Assembly: GCA_041859045.1 (NCBI GenBank)
Contig: JBHELB010000003.1
Location: 1 to 16,787, forward strand
Length of the DNA: 16,787 bases
Reading direction: 5' to 3'
Origin: JBHELB01 sp041859045
GTDB taxonomy: Bacteria; Hydrogenedentota; Hydrogenedentia; Hydrogenedentales; SLHB01
Below, piece by piece: positions 1 through 6,920 of the stretch; the stretch's first letter is position 1; each line of letters starts with the position of its first letter. A program made the position numbers and the translations under genes. The notes under the pieces are model-generated. The model had not been told where the DNA came from. It did no database searches and saw nothing but the letters and a program-made list of their open reading frames with translations.

Positions 1-117
1 CGGCTCATATCCCTTCGCGACGGACTCGACCCCTTCGCGCTTTCCAAAAGGATCGACGCCGCGCTCGAGCGCCTTAGCAACTCGACCAAATCGCCCCGGC
101 GAAACGAGGCCCAATGA
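1..117 (+). CDS. C-terminal fragment of a probable DDE-type integrase/transposase
   Basis: An open frame enters from the left edge and ends at a TGA at 115-117, giving 38 residues. The visible part contains LRDGLDPFALSKRIDAALER, a pattern I associate with the C-terminal end of rve/DDE integrase-type transposases, where an 'L(D/N)PF.L...I..KL' stretch is common. No catalytic residues lie in the visible part, so the family cannot be fixed. The downstream 228 bases carry a short direct repeat, which would suit an insertion-sequence end. The call is an inference from one short motif; any other C-terminus with a charged tail is possible. Confidence 0.4.
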   Translation, partial: RLISLRDGLDPFALSKRIDAALERLSNSTKSPRRNEAQ

Positions 118-345
118 GTTACTGTACTATAGCAGCACACCTCCTCCCGCGGGAGGGGGTGAAAAAGCACCAGCCCAAGTCGACAACCAGGTCCCTAACC
201 AGCCCTTCTCCCGGTAAGACCACAAATGGCAGGACAACTACCGCCCCGGTAAGATTCTTAAATGGCTTGACACGATCGTCGCTGGCGCGGCGGGCCTCCG
301 GAGGGGTATCATAGGGGACGTCTTCTCACGGAGCTTCGACTGGAC
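118..345. other. Intergenic spacer, possible IS right end
   Basis: No convincing gene lies here; a 66-codon open frame crossing it is low-complexity and has no family resemblance. The stretch holds a GC palindrome CCTCCCGCGGGAGG at 143-156 without a following T-run, and a two-copy direct repeat at 212-281. A TATCAT hexamer at 307-312 could be a -10 box for the desulfurase, but no matching -35 sits 16-18 bases upstream. A TTGACA at 267-272 is too far away to pair with it. The ribosome site before the desulfurase (GGAG at 330-333) is weak and distant. Confidence 0.4.
212..281. repeat. Two-copy imperfect direct repeat, 35-base period
   Basis: Two adjacent units start at 212 and 247. Each begins with CGGTAAGA, has 4-5 unmatched bases, then AAATGGC, two free bases and GAC. 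The second unit carries one extra base in its middle. Repeated short motifs next to a transposase 3' end are typical of transposase-binding sites in some IS families, but that role is inferred. I found no clear inverted counterpart at the right edge of the window. Confidence 0.45.
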
Positions 346-1494
346 ATGCCGCCGATTTACCTCGATCACAATGCGACAACGCCTATGGCCCCTGAGATTG
401 TGGAGGCCATGCTCCCCTATTTGCGGGAGGCCTATGGGAATCCCTCCAGCGCGCACGCCTGGGGGCGCCAGGCCCGGGCCGCTATCGACCGCGCGCGACG
501 TCAGGTGGCCGATCTTATTCATGCGAACCAGGACGAGATTGTGTTCACTTCTGGCGGCACGGAGGCGGCGAATCTTGCTTTGCGGGGCGTCGCCGAAGCA
601 TTGCCTGGACTTCGCATTCTGGTGAGCGCTGTTGAGCACCCGGCGGTGCTCGGGCCCGCTCAGACGCTTGAGGCGAAGGGCGTGAATGTGACGACACTGC
701 CGGTGGATTCCACAGGATATCTCGACGTTCAGGCCGCTATTGAGTGCCTGGAAGGTCCTCATGAAACCTTACTTGTGTCTGTTATGTTCGCCAACAATGA
801 CGTTGGCACGCTTCAACCACTGGAAGCGCTTATCCACGCGGCCAAAGGGCGGCCCGTACTTTTCCATTCCGACGCGGTGCAGGCTGCGGGACGGATTCCG
901 ATCGATGTCCAGACGCTTCGGGTCGACTTGCTTTCCCTTTCGGCGCATAAACTGTACGGTCCAAAGGGCATTGGCGCACTCTACGTACGCCGCGGCACGC
1001 CGCTGGTCCCCTTGATGCGCGGCGGAAAACAAGAGCAGGGGCTGCGTCCAGGAACGGAGAACGTGGCGGGTATTGTAGGTTTCGGAGCGGCGTGCGCATT
1101 GGCGGCGGAACGCCTGAATGCGGATGCACAGGCGCTGAAGCACGTCCGTGACGCGTTTGAGTCGACGGTTCTTGCTAGCATTCCTGGGGTAAAGGTCAAT
1201 GGGAACCTCGAGCATCGCCTTCCCAACACCTCGAATCTCCATATCCAGGGGCTTGACGCAAATATGGCCGTACTGGCCCTTGATCTCGAAGGCATTGCGG
1301 CGTCAGTGGGATCGGCCTGCGTGAGCGGATCGCGCGAGCCGTCGCACGTACTCCTCGCGATGGGCCTGACCCCGGAAGAAGCGCGCGCCTCGCTGCGTTT
1401 TTCCTTCGGACGTGGTCAAACACCAGAAGACGCCGCAATCGCCGCGCAACAGCTCGCGCGCGTTGTCCGGCGTTTGCGAGGGCAGCAACCATGA
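346..1494 (+). CDS. Cysteine desulfurase, NifS/IscS-like class V aminotransferase
   Basis: This PLP enzyme removes sulfur from L-cysteine, giving alanine and an enzyme-bound persulfide for cofactor and tRNA thiolation. The 382-residue length suits the family. It opens with YLDHNATTPMAPEIVEAM, has TSGGTEAANLAL for cofactor binding, HSDAVQAAGR, and the Schiff-base lysine K202 in SAHKLYGPKG. The persulfide cysteine is C325 in GSACVSGSREPSHVLLAMG. The arrangement is that of the NifS/IscS group rather than SufS. The stop overlaps the mnmA start by four bases (ATGA), so the two are almost certainly co-translated and this enzyme probably feeds MnmA. It is not followed by an IscU-type scaffold. The ATG at 346 precedes the conserved N-terminus directly; its Shine-Dalgarno is poor. 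iscS and nifS are both possible names, so none is assigned. Confidence 0.93.
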   Translation: MPPIYLDHNATTPMAPEIVEAMLPYLREAYGNPSSAHAWGRQARAAIDRARRQVADLIHANQDEIVFTSGGTEAANLALRGVAEALPGLRILVSAVEHPAVLGPAQTLEAKGVNVTTLPVDSTGYLDVQAAIECLEGPHETLLVSVMFANNDVGTLQPLEALIHAAKGRPVLFHSDAVQAAGRIPIDVQTLRVDLLSLSAHKLYGPKGIGALYVRRGTPLVPLMRGGKQEQGLRPGTENVAGIVGFGAACALAAERLNADAQALKHVRDAFESTVLASIPGVKVNGNLEHRLPNTSNLHIQGLDANMAVLALDLEGIAASVGSACVSGSREPSHVLLAMGLTPEEARASLRFSFGRGQTPEDAAIAAQQLARVVRRLRGQQP

Positions 1495-2591
1495 GTCGTG
1501 GACGGATTGTGGCGGCGCTGAGCGGTGGCGTGGACTCAAGCGTGGTCGCGGCGTTGCTCCGTGAGGAGGGATGGGACGTCATTGGCGTGACGTTGCAGCT
1601 TCGTCCCTGCGATGACGGCAATGCCTCACAACGCTGCTGCGGCGGAGAGGGCATTTCCGCCGCGCGGGCCGTCGCCGAGCAACTGGCCATTCCGCACTAC
1701 GTGCTCAATTGTTTCGCCGAGTACGAGACGTTCGTGTTGGAGACCTCATGGCGCGCCTATTCAAAGGGGCAGACCCCGAATCCCTGCGTTCTCTGCAACC
1801 AACACCTGAAGTGGGGCTTTCTGCTTGATCGCGCGGCAGCCCTCGGCGCGAACGCTGTCGCCACGGGACATTACGCGCGTCTGCTCGAATCGCCTACCGG
1901 TCCTGTATTGGCGCGTGGTCTGGACCCTGGCAAGGATCAATCTTATTTCCTGTTCTCGCTCAGTCGAGAACAACGCGCGCGAACACAGTTCCCCCTAGGC
2001 GCGTTACAAAAAGACGAGGTCCGTGCCCTCGCCCGGCGTTTCGGTCTGTATACCGCCGAGAAGCCGGACAGCCAGGACGTATGCTTTGTGAGCGAAGGAC
2101 AGGGATTTGCCGAAAGTCTTCGCCGACGTTTTGGCGGCGCAGCGTACCCGGGCGAGTTTGTGGACACGCAAGGACGTGTCGTGGGCACGCACACCGGCGC
2201 GCAACAGTTCACCATCGGTCAGCGCAGGGGGCTCGGCGTGGCCCTGGGCGAACGCGCGTATGTGTCGGCCATCGATCTCGGCCGCAATCGCGTCGTCGTC
2301 TCAACAGACCCCAGCGATCTCGCGGCGCCAGGATTGGTCGCTCGTGACGTTGTCTGGCAGGAAACACCTCCTGCAGAAGGCGTGGAGGTCGTCTGTGCCG
2401 CCCAGATCCGCTATCGCCATATCCCGGTAGCGGCGCGGATACGCCGGATGCCTTCGGATCGTCTTGAGGTTCTTTTCGAAGAGTCCGTGCGCGCGGTGAC
2501 TCCAGGTCAGGCCGTAGTTCTTTACGCCAACGACCGCGTGATTGCAGGAGGCTGGATCGAGACGGTGCTCGCTCCCGCGCATCACCAGTAG
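1491..2591 (+). CDS. mnmA: tRNA-specific 2-thiouridylase MnmA
   Basis: MnmA adenylates uridine 34 of Lys, Glu and Gln tRNAs and replaces its 2-oxygen with sulfur received as persulfide from a cysteine desulfurase. The 366-residue product has the PP-loop SGGVDSS at 11-17. The catalytic cysteine is C99 in NPCVLCN and the second redox cysteine is C198 in DSQDVCFV. It also has ATGHYARL, the KDQSYFLF segment and a C-terminal beta-barrel beginning near FTIGQRRGLGVA. A CC pair (RCCGGEG, about residue 47) is also seen in many family members. A good GAGGG ribosome site at 1478-1482 lies inside the desulfurase gene, eight bases before the ATG. The 3' end overlaps the convergent transposase gene by ten bases. 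Pairing a desulfurase with MnmA fits a direct sulfur relay that bypasses or supplements Tus proteins (inference). Confidence 0.96.
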   Translation: MSRGRIVAALSGGVDSSVVAALLREEGWDVIGVTLQLRPCDDGNASQRCCGGEGISAARAVAEQLAIPHYVLNCFAEYETFVLETSWRAYSKGQTPNPCVLCNQHLKWGFLLDRAAALGANAVATGHYARLLESPTGPVLARGLDPGKDQSYFLFSLSREQRARTQFPLGALQKDEVRALARRFGLYTAEKPDSQDVCFVSEGQGFAESLRRRFGGAAYPGEFVDTQGRVVGTHTGAQQFTIGQRRGLGVALGERAYVSAIDLGRNRVVVSTDPSDLAAPGLVARDVVWQETPPAEGVEVVCAAQIRYRHIPVAARIRRMPSDRLEVLFEESVRAVTPGQAVVLYANDRVIAGGWIETVLAPAHHQ

Positions 2592-3310
2592 CGCCAACTG
2601 TCTTCCCTTGTTTCGAGGACTGTCGCGGGCGCAGTTAGCGGTTCTGTCGTTCGCCGGGGGCGTCCCCGTGGACGCACATGCAAGGAACGACCCAGTTCGC
2701 GTTCAAGTCGCTCAATAAATTCCGAACTGCCACAGGGGTATCCACGCCGCGTGCAACTGCGAATCTTTGCCGTTGCCTCGGGGTCTTCTCGTCGAAGCCA
2801 TGCCTCCCAGTCGTCGGCAAGCGGAACTTCAAAATCCAGAGAGGAAAGAAGGTTCAGACCGTCTTCTTCTCGACCCGCGCGAACAGCCGCGCTTGAACTC
2901 TGATATCCGCAGGCCGTGCTCGTTACTCCACAGCGAAGCGGATTGGTTTCTAGGTAACGGACGGCGTGTGGAAGCGTCTCGTGGTCCAACGGGCAAGAAT
3001 AGAAGCGGGCTTGCCACACATGGCCGCGAAGGCCGGAGCGGCGGTTCCACTCCATCGCCACGGCGGAATGCACGTCTCTCAATGCTGCGCCCAACGCCTC
3101 GCGCGTTTGCGGCACAAGAAGAAGATGGATATGGTCGGGCATCACGACATAGGCCAACACCCGAACCCCACGGCGCTCGACGGCCCAGCGAAGATTCTCC
3201 AGGTAGAAGCGCTGTTCCTCGGGGGCGGCCAAGAGCGCTTCACGCCGGTTTGTGTACTGCACGACGTGATGCGGATGTCCTGCGGCAACCACGCGCGGCT
3301 GCCGGCTCAT
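2582..3310 (-). CDS. REP-associated tyrosine transposase (RAYT, Y1_Tnp / HUH family)
   Basis: This is a single-strand DNA nuclease of the IS200/IS605-related HUH superfamily, usually linked to short palindromic REP elements. The 242-residue product starts with the typical GHPHHVVQYTNRREAL. It has the HUH metal-binding pair H60/H62 in MPDHIHLLL and the likely nucleophile Y119 in AVRYLETNPLRCG. The tail CGSSEFIERLERELGR followed by RPRGRPRR is typical of RAYT proteins and probably binds DNA. The AAGGA ribosome site sits six bases before the ATG. Length is complete and all catalytic residues are present, so it should be active. I see no REP-like hairpin next to it. Its 3' end overlaps mnmA by ten bases, so it probably arrived without damaging mnmA. 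RAYT genes are normally single-copy, domesticated chromosomal genes. Confidence 0.92.
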   Translation of the reverse strand: MSRQPRVVAAGHPHHVVQYTNRREALLAAPEEQRFYLENLRWAVERRGVRVLAYVVMPDHIHLLLVPQTREALGAALRDVHSAVAMEWNRRSGLRGHVWQARFYSCPLDHETLPHAVRYLETNPLRCGVTSTACGYQSSSAAVRAGREEDGLNLLSSLDFEVPLADDWEAWLRREDPEATAKIRSCTRRGYPCGSSEFIERLERELGRSLHVRPRGRPRRTTEPLTAPATVLETREDSWRYW

Positions 3311-3378
3311 TGCGCGTCCTTAGCGTCGCCGTACATGCGCATGCTCTCCTGCGAGCGATGAAGGATGAACCTCGTCGC

Positions 3379-4257
3379 CTAGAAACGGTGCCGATGGAAG
3401 AAATAAAACGACACGCTGTTGTACTCACGAGTATGCGACGTAAAAAACAACAGCGACGCCATCATGTTGAGCGAGTCGTTGTCGTCTATTGGCAGTTCCC
3501 ACGCAATACGCGGGCTGACGTAGAACAGGTTGTCCTTTTGCGAATCCACCACTTGCGCCACGCGCACGAGATTCGGAATGTTCAGGCGCGTGTTGCCTTC
3601 ACGGGCGAGGTGTACATAGCCCGTGGCAATCTCGAAGAACGGCCGACTTCCCCGGAACATGCGAACCAACATATTCTTATCTTCATCCTCAGGGCGCACC
3701 TGCGGCTTGCCCCATGGATACCAATCAAAACCGAAGGACAGAAAGTACACTTCCCGAATGAAATCCGCATGAATGTTCAGTGGAAGACCAAGCGGGTAGT
3801 ATCTCTTTGAATTCAGGATGCGTCCGGTGGAATAGCCGAGCGTCCCGGTCCAGCAATATTCTGGGCCAAGATCCCGTCCAATGCCCACGAAGCCGTCCCA
3901 CAACATCACCGAATCGCGCCAATCCGCGAAGGTATCAGGCTCTGACCAACGAGGAAACAGCGAGCCCAGGCCGCGGTTCAGCAGACGATCAATCTTGTCT
4001 TCAGACTCCTTGAGTCGGGGATAGAGATTGGAGACGCCATAGAACATGAACCACTCGTCTTCGGAGATGCCGTCTTCCGCGGTGTCAACGCTTGATTTCG
4101 TGCAGGCGGAATCCTTCTTGTCCTTAGCACAGCAAGCTTTCTCGGTTTTTTCGCAGGTCCCTTTCTGTTCTTCGGCAGTGGCAACGCCCCACCCTACGAA
4201 AATGAGCATCAACGTTGCGGATAGCAGAAAATACGTAGACCGTGCACAGCCTTTCAT
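3379..4257 (-). CDS. Secreted, cysteine-cluster protein, probable outer-membrane beta-barrel
   Basis: I do not recognise the family. The frame is open further upstream to 4347, but I chose the ATG at 4257 because it starts a classic signal peptide: MKGCARS, a hydrophobic core, then a probable cleavage after VATA (residue 28). A GAGGGG lies 12 bases upstream. The 292-residue precursor then has a short lysine/cysteine-rich segment (C35, C42, C43, C52) and acidic residues. The rest alternates aromatic and polar residues (DGFVGIGRDLG, FLSFGFDWYPWG, YVSPRIAWELP), as in membrane beta-strands. The last strand is SVSFYFFHRHRF, with a terminal Phe as required by the BAM assembly machinery. An outer-membrane location is therefore inferred; the function is unknown. 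The cysteines could bind a metal or form disulfides. No gene shares an operon with it. Confidence 0.72.
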   Translation of the reverse strand: MKGCARSTYFLLSATLMLIFVGWGVATAEEQKGTCEKTEKACCAKDKKDSACTKSSVDTAEDGISEDEWFMFYGVSNLYPRLKESEDKIDRLLNRGLGSLFPRWSEPDTFADWRDSVMLWDGFVGIGRDLGPEYCWTGTLGYSTGRILNSKRYYPLGLPLNIHADFIREVYFLSFGFDWYPWGKPQVRPEDEDKNMLVRMFRGSRPFFEIATGYVHLAREGNTRLNIPNLVRVAQVVDSQKDNLFYVSPRIAWELPIDDNDSLNMMASLLFFTSHTREYNSVSFYFFHRHRF

Positions 4258-4697
4258 GATGAAATTATTCCCCTCGGTAAGCAAAACCCCAGAATTCCCC
4301 CGGCCGCCCATCGCCCAAGAGCATGGCGAGCAAAATACCAGTCCCAACCCAGACTGTCAAGGGGGGATGGCCCCTTTTGAGCCAAAATGCCAAAGTATTT
4401 CAAGTACAGTGCTCCAGCTTGTCTCAGAAAATGATGGGATTGGGCAATTTTTGTGTGAATATCCTTCCAGTAATTGCGCAAGGGGAGTACTAATACTGCT
4501 ATGAAAACCTGTTTTTGCGTTCTAGAATCCACTGCCTTTTTTCAAGGAATTTGGTTATGAGTAATGTCGTTTAACGTATTTATTTGCAGTATTTTATAGG
4601 CATGGATTGAGCATCGACTTCTACAGATTTCCTGGCGACTCTTCCGAGACAAGTGATTTGTTGCAGAAATATCGTAGTTTCGTCCAAAAACGAGGGC

Positions 4698-4726
4698 TTT
4701 TCATTTTGCGCAAATTTGGGTATACT
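4698..4726 (+). promoter_or_regulatory. Candidate sigma-70-type promoter for the BlaI-like gene
   Basis: A -35 box TTTTCA (4698-4703) and a -10 box TATACT (4721-4726) are separated by 17 bases. Four of six and five of six positions match the common sigma-70 consensus. Transcription would begin near 4733, giving a leader of about 44 bases. A strong ribosome site GAGGAGG (4759-4765) follows, 11 bases before the ATG. A palindrome lies inside the spacer. Confidence 0.55.
4705..4714. promoter_or_regulatory. Palindrome TTTGCGCAAA within the promoter spacer, candidate operator
   Basis: This perfect ten-base palindrome lies between the predicted -35 and -10 boxes of the BlaI-like gene, where a dimeric repressor would block RNA polymerase. 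BlaI/MecI proteins commonly autoregulate from such sites. However, the known BlaI/MecI boxes have TACA/TGTA arms, which this site lacks. Autoregulation here is therefore a guess. Confidence 0.3.
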
Positions 4727-4776
4727 TGAGTCGCGTTCGTATTGCTTTCTGCTTACTTGAGGAGGTGTAGGGAGCT

Positions 4777-5172
4777 ATGAGTAGACACAAGCCACTTCGA
4801 CCGACGGACGCGGAGTTGTCGATTCTCCGTGTCCTGTGGCTCAAGGGGGCCTGCACAGTGCGGGAGGTGCAGGACGAATTGAATCGGCAAAGGCCCACGG
4901 GGTACACGACGGTGCTGAAATTCCTGCAGATTATGACCGAAAAGGGCTTGGTCACGCGCGACGAGTCCAAGCGGAGCCACGTGTACTCCTCCAAAGATTC
5001 GGAAGATCATACTCAGCGCCATCTGGTGCGTGATTTGATCGACCGGGCATTTGGCGGCTCCACCGCGAAACTCATTCTCCAGGCCGTGGCGGTTTCCGAT
5101 CTGAAGGCGGAGGAACTCAACGAGATCCGTCGTCTTCTCGAAGTGACCGCGGAAGCTCAAGCCGTTTCTTAG
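4777..5172 (+). CDS. BlaI/MecI/CopY-family transcriptional repressor
   Basis: This is a winged-helix dimeric DNA-binding repressor. In beta-lactam systems such proteins are inactivated when the membrane peptidase BlaR1/MecR1 is triggered. The 131-residue length and layout fit: an N-terminal LRPTDAELSILRVLW helix, the recognition region TGYTTVLKFLQIMTEKGLV at 41-59, and wing residues near SHVYSS. The C-terminal dimerisation part contains AFGGSTAKLILQ and ELNEIRRLLE. No M56-type BlaR1 gene and no beta-lactamase lies beside it; the downstream gene is convergent. It is therefore an orphan regulator, as is common in Planctomycetes/Verrucomicrobia-type genomes. Targets are unknown. The gene has its own promoter, a strong ribosome site and possible autoregulation. 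Confidence 0.9.
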   Translation: MSRHKPLRPTDAELSILRVLWLKGACTVREVQDELNRQRPTGYTTVLKFLQIMTEKGLVTRDESKRSHVYSSKDSEDHTQRHLVRDLIDRAFGGSTAKLILQAVAVSDLKAEELNEIRRLLEVTAEAQAVS

Positions 5173-5364
5173 CCGGCTGCGTGAACTGACGAAATGCGAC
5201 GGGGGCGTGATTAGCGAGGCCAGGTAAACCGGATTTCGGGCGCAAGCCACATGGGGCGAATCTGAAAACGAACGCACTGGTACCGCAAGTCACGCCCTCG
5301 GTCTGTCTTGTACCGTAGGCGTAACACCAAGCGGCTATGCTTTTGCTTAATGCGCTCTAGGTTC

Positions 5365-6825
5365 TTACTGCAGCCGGCGGTTCCATCCCGGTTCGGTGGG
5401 GCGCAGGGTCCGCACATCATGTGTGAGCGAAATATGTGAGGACTGAAGCAACTCTTTGAAGCCCAGTCCAGGCAGACGGTCAAAGCAATCCACCGAAAGC
5501 TGGTACCGCAGATCGCGGACGCCGTCGTCTCCGCCGGGTGCGTTCACCGCCTGAGCCAGTGCTGCCTGTTGGGCACGTGCTTGGGCAAAGAAATCCGGCC
5601 AGAAGCGAGGGCCGTAACGCTGCTCGCATTGCCACAGAATGTACGCGTGAATTCGGTCCACCTGATTCGCTTCGACATCTGACGGCAGAACACCCCCCGC
5701 GGCCATGTAACGGTTGTAGGTGTCCTTTTGTCCCTGCCGAGTCGATTGCAGGCTTGCCTCAAAGATAGGATTATCGGCGACCTTTTGTATCGCCGCGACG
5801 CCTAGCGACCAGCCGACCATTTCCCAGCCGAATTGCAGGTGGAACGTGCCCACGAAGCTGTGGGCCATTTCCTCGATGTATCCCGAAACGTGCGGTACGC
5901 GGTGTTTCGTCCATTCCTCTTGCCTATCGAGATAGAGATTGTCGTACCCATACTGGATTTCGCAGTTGGCGGTTCCCCCCCAGCCCTCTTCGTTTCCTGG
6001 CGGGAAATGGTAGACCGTCATGATGTACTCCGTGTCGATTCCTGTAATAGCCTTAAGCTCATCGTACGCACGCACGAGATATGGGAAGATGATCTGGGCC
6101 GACGCGTTCGCGGACTGCGGCGCGTAGAAATAGACATGCTCGCTGGTGAGCAGCATTCCTTGTTCGCCGATCGCCGCGCTATATGCTGCGACGGTCGGGT
6201 ACTTGAGACTCGGCTTCATTGTCTGGACGGTGGGACGACTAGGAGCCGTCGAGGAAGCCTGAGAAGTCGCTTGTACAGGCGGAGGCGATTGCGGGGCTGC
6301 CGAAGGTTCCCGAACGCTCGTCAGGGCAAGACCGGAGAAGTGCATCCCGTCTCCTGAAAGTCTGCGCAGGGTCAATGTGTTTTCGCCGCGCTGGTGAGGG
6401 ACCTCGAATACGTCCGTGCGATCGCCGCTGCCGCCCGTTCGAGCCTCGCTGGACGCGACGACCGTGTCGTTGCACAGCACCTCGAACTGTTCCGTACCGG
6501 AGCCTCCCGGATTCCACGTCACGTGAAGATAGTAAGCGCCTTTCTGGGCAAGGGGGTAATCGATAACGATGCGGTCGACATTCGGCTTACCCTGGACAAT
6601 GTTTCCAAGACCCGCGGGACACTTGTCTTGTTTGGAGAGTGGGTTCACATGAACGGTCTCGTTCGCAATCTCGAAAGACGAATTCGAGGAGTCCAATAAC
6701 CCAAGCGCTTTCATATCCCAGACGACCTCCGGGACAGCGCCCCCTTTGCCTCCGCCATAGAGGAGAACAGGAAGAATTAGGATGACGGCAAGAACGGCGA
6801 CCACGATAAGCAATGCATACTTCAT
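5365..6825 (-). CDS. Membrane-anchored protein with an accessory beta domain and a degenerate zincin-like domain
   Basis: I cannot name the family with certainty. The 486-residue product starts with one transmembrane helix or uncleaved signal anchor (2-23), so most of it is extracytoplasmic. Residues about 35-170 are beta-rich, resembling carbohydrate-binding or sugar-hydrolase accessory modules (GAYYLHVTWNPGG, FSGLALTSV). A Pro/Ser/Thr linker follows at 172-205. The C-terminal part contains GYIEEMAHSF at 315-324, aligned with HExxH of gluzincin peptidases but with Glu318 where the first His should be. It continues GWEMVGWSLG and RYGPRFWPDFF, as in M60- or basic-secretory-type proteins. It may be a non-catalytic relative or an unknown fold. 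The ribosome site GGAGGGAG lies just before the ATG. The gene is divergent from moxR and convergent with the BlaI-like gene. Confidence 0.7.
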   Translation of the reverse strand: MKYALLIVVAVLAVILILPVLLYGGGKGGAVPEVVWDMKALGLLDSSNSSFEIANETVHVNPLSKQDKCPAGLGNIVQGKPNVDRIVIDYPLAQKGAYYLHVTWNPGGSGTEQFEVLCNDTVVASSEARTGGSGDRTDVFEVPHQRGENTLTLRRLSGDGMHFSGLALTSVREPSAAPQSPPPVQATSQASSTAPSRPTVQTMKPSLKYPTVAAYSAAIGEQGMLLTSEHVYFYAPQSANASAQIIFPYLVRAYDELKAITGIDTEYIMTVYHFPPGNEEGWGGTANCEIQYGYDNLYLDRQEEWTKHRVPHVSGYIEEMAHSFVGTFHLQFGWEMVGWSLGVAAIQKVADNPIFEASLQSTRQGQKDTYNRYMAAGGVLPSDVEANQVDRIHAYILWQCEQRYGPRFWPDFFAQARAQQAALAQAVNAPGGDDGVRDLRYQLSVDCFDRLPGLGFKELLQSSHISLTHDVRTLRPTEPGWNRRLQ

Positions 6826-6854
6826 CTAGACTCCCTCCATATCTCCTACACGCT

Positions 6855-6883
6855 ATTCTAACAAACGAGTTGCTCCACTTCCA
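6855..6883 (-). promoter_or_regulatory. Candidate promoter for the zincin-like gene
   Basis: Read on the minus strand, TGGAAG (-35, 6878-6883) and TAGAAT (-10, 6855-6860) are 17 bases apart. The -10 is good (five of six) and the -35 is weak. Transcription would start about 20-25 bases before the start codon. It overlaps the divergent moxR promoter, so the two could interfere. Confidence 0.35.
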
Positions 6884-6898
6884 TGCCCGGGTTATCAT
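6870..6898 (+). promoter_or_regulatory. Candidate promoter for the moxR block
   Basis: TTGCTC (6870-6875) and TATCAT (6893-6898) are separated by 17 bases. The start site would fall near 6905, just before the GGAGG ribosome site at 6907-6911, so the leader would be very short (about 16 bases). The same TATCAT -10 with 17-base spacing appears upstream of the GH4 gene. Confidence 0.5.
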
Positions 6899-6920
6899 GC
6901 GCCAACGGAGGTTCTGACAT

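Larger units (their letters stand above)
4258..4776. other. AT-richer intergenic region between two divergent genes
   Basis: This 519-base gap separates the secreted barrel-like gene (minus) from the BlaI-type gene (plus). It is visibly richer in A/T than its surroundings, especially 4380-4740. It includes a small hairpin, AAGGGG at 4359-4364 with CCCCTT at 4371-4376, followed by TTG. An imperfect inverted repeat pairs CTACAGATTTC (4621-4631) with GAAATATCGTAG (about 4666-4677). Open frames crossing it on either strand have no coding character. I see a convincing promoter only at its right end. A small RNA or long 5' leader is possible but unproven. Confidence 0.5.

Noticed and set aside
267..312. 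TTGACA (267-272) with TATCAT (307-312) as a promoter for the desulfurase
   Set aside because: The spacing is 34 bases, about twice what sigma-70 promoters allow, and no better -35 lies before TATCAT.
114..314. 66-codon plus-strand open frame after the left-edge fragment
   Set aside because: Its composition is Ser/Thr/Arg-rich without any motif, it has no ribosome site, and it overlaps the repeat region.
2767..3810. 347-codon plus-strand open frame antisense to the RAYT and barrel-like genes
   Set aside because: It is the shadow of two well-supported minus-strand genes; its translation is Arg/Pro/His-rich with no family resemblance.
4258..4347. Longer N-terminus for the barrel-like protein (start at 4347)
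   Set aside because: The extra 30 residues would place the signal peptide internally; the ATG at 4257 gives a normal signal peptide.
4254..4532. 92-codon minus-strand open frame upstream of the secreted barrel-like gene
   Set aside because: It overlaps the start of that gene, lacks a ribosome site and domain signature, and lies in the AT-rich gap.
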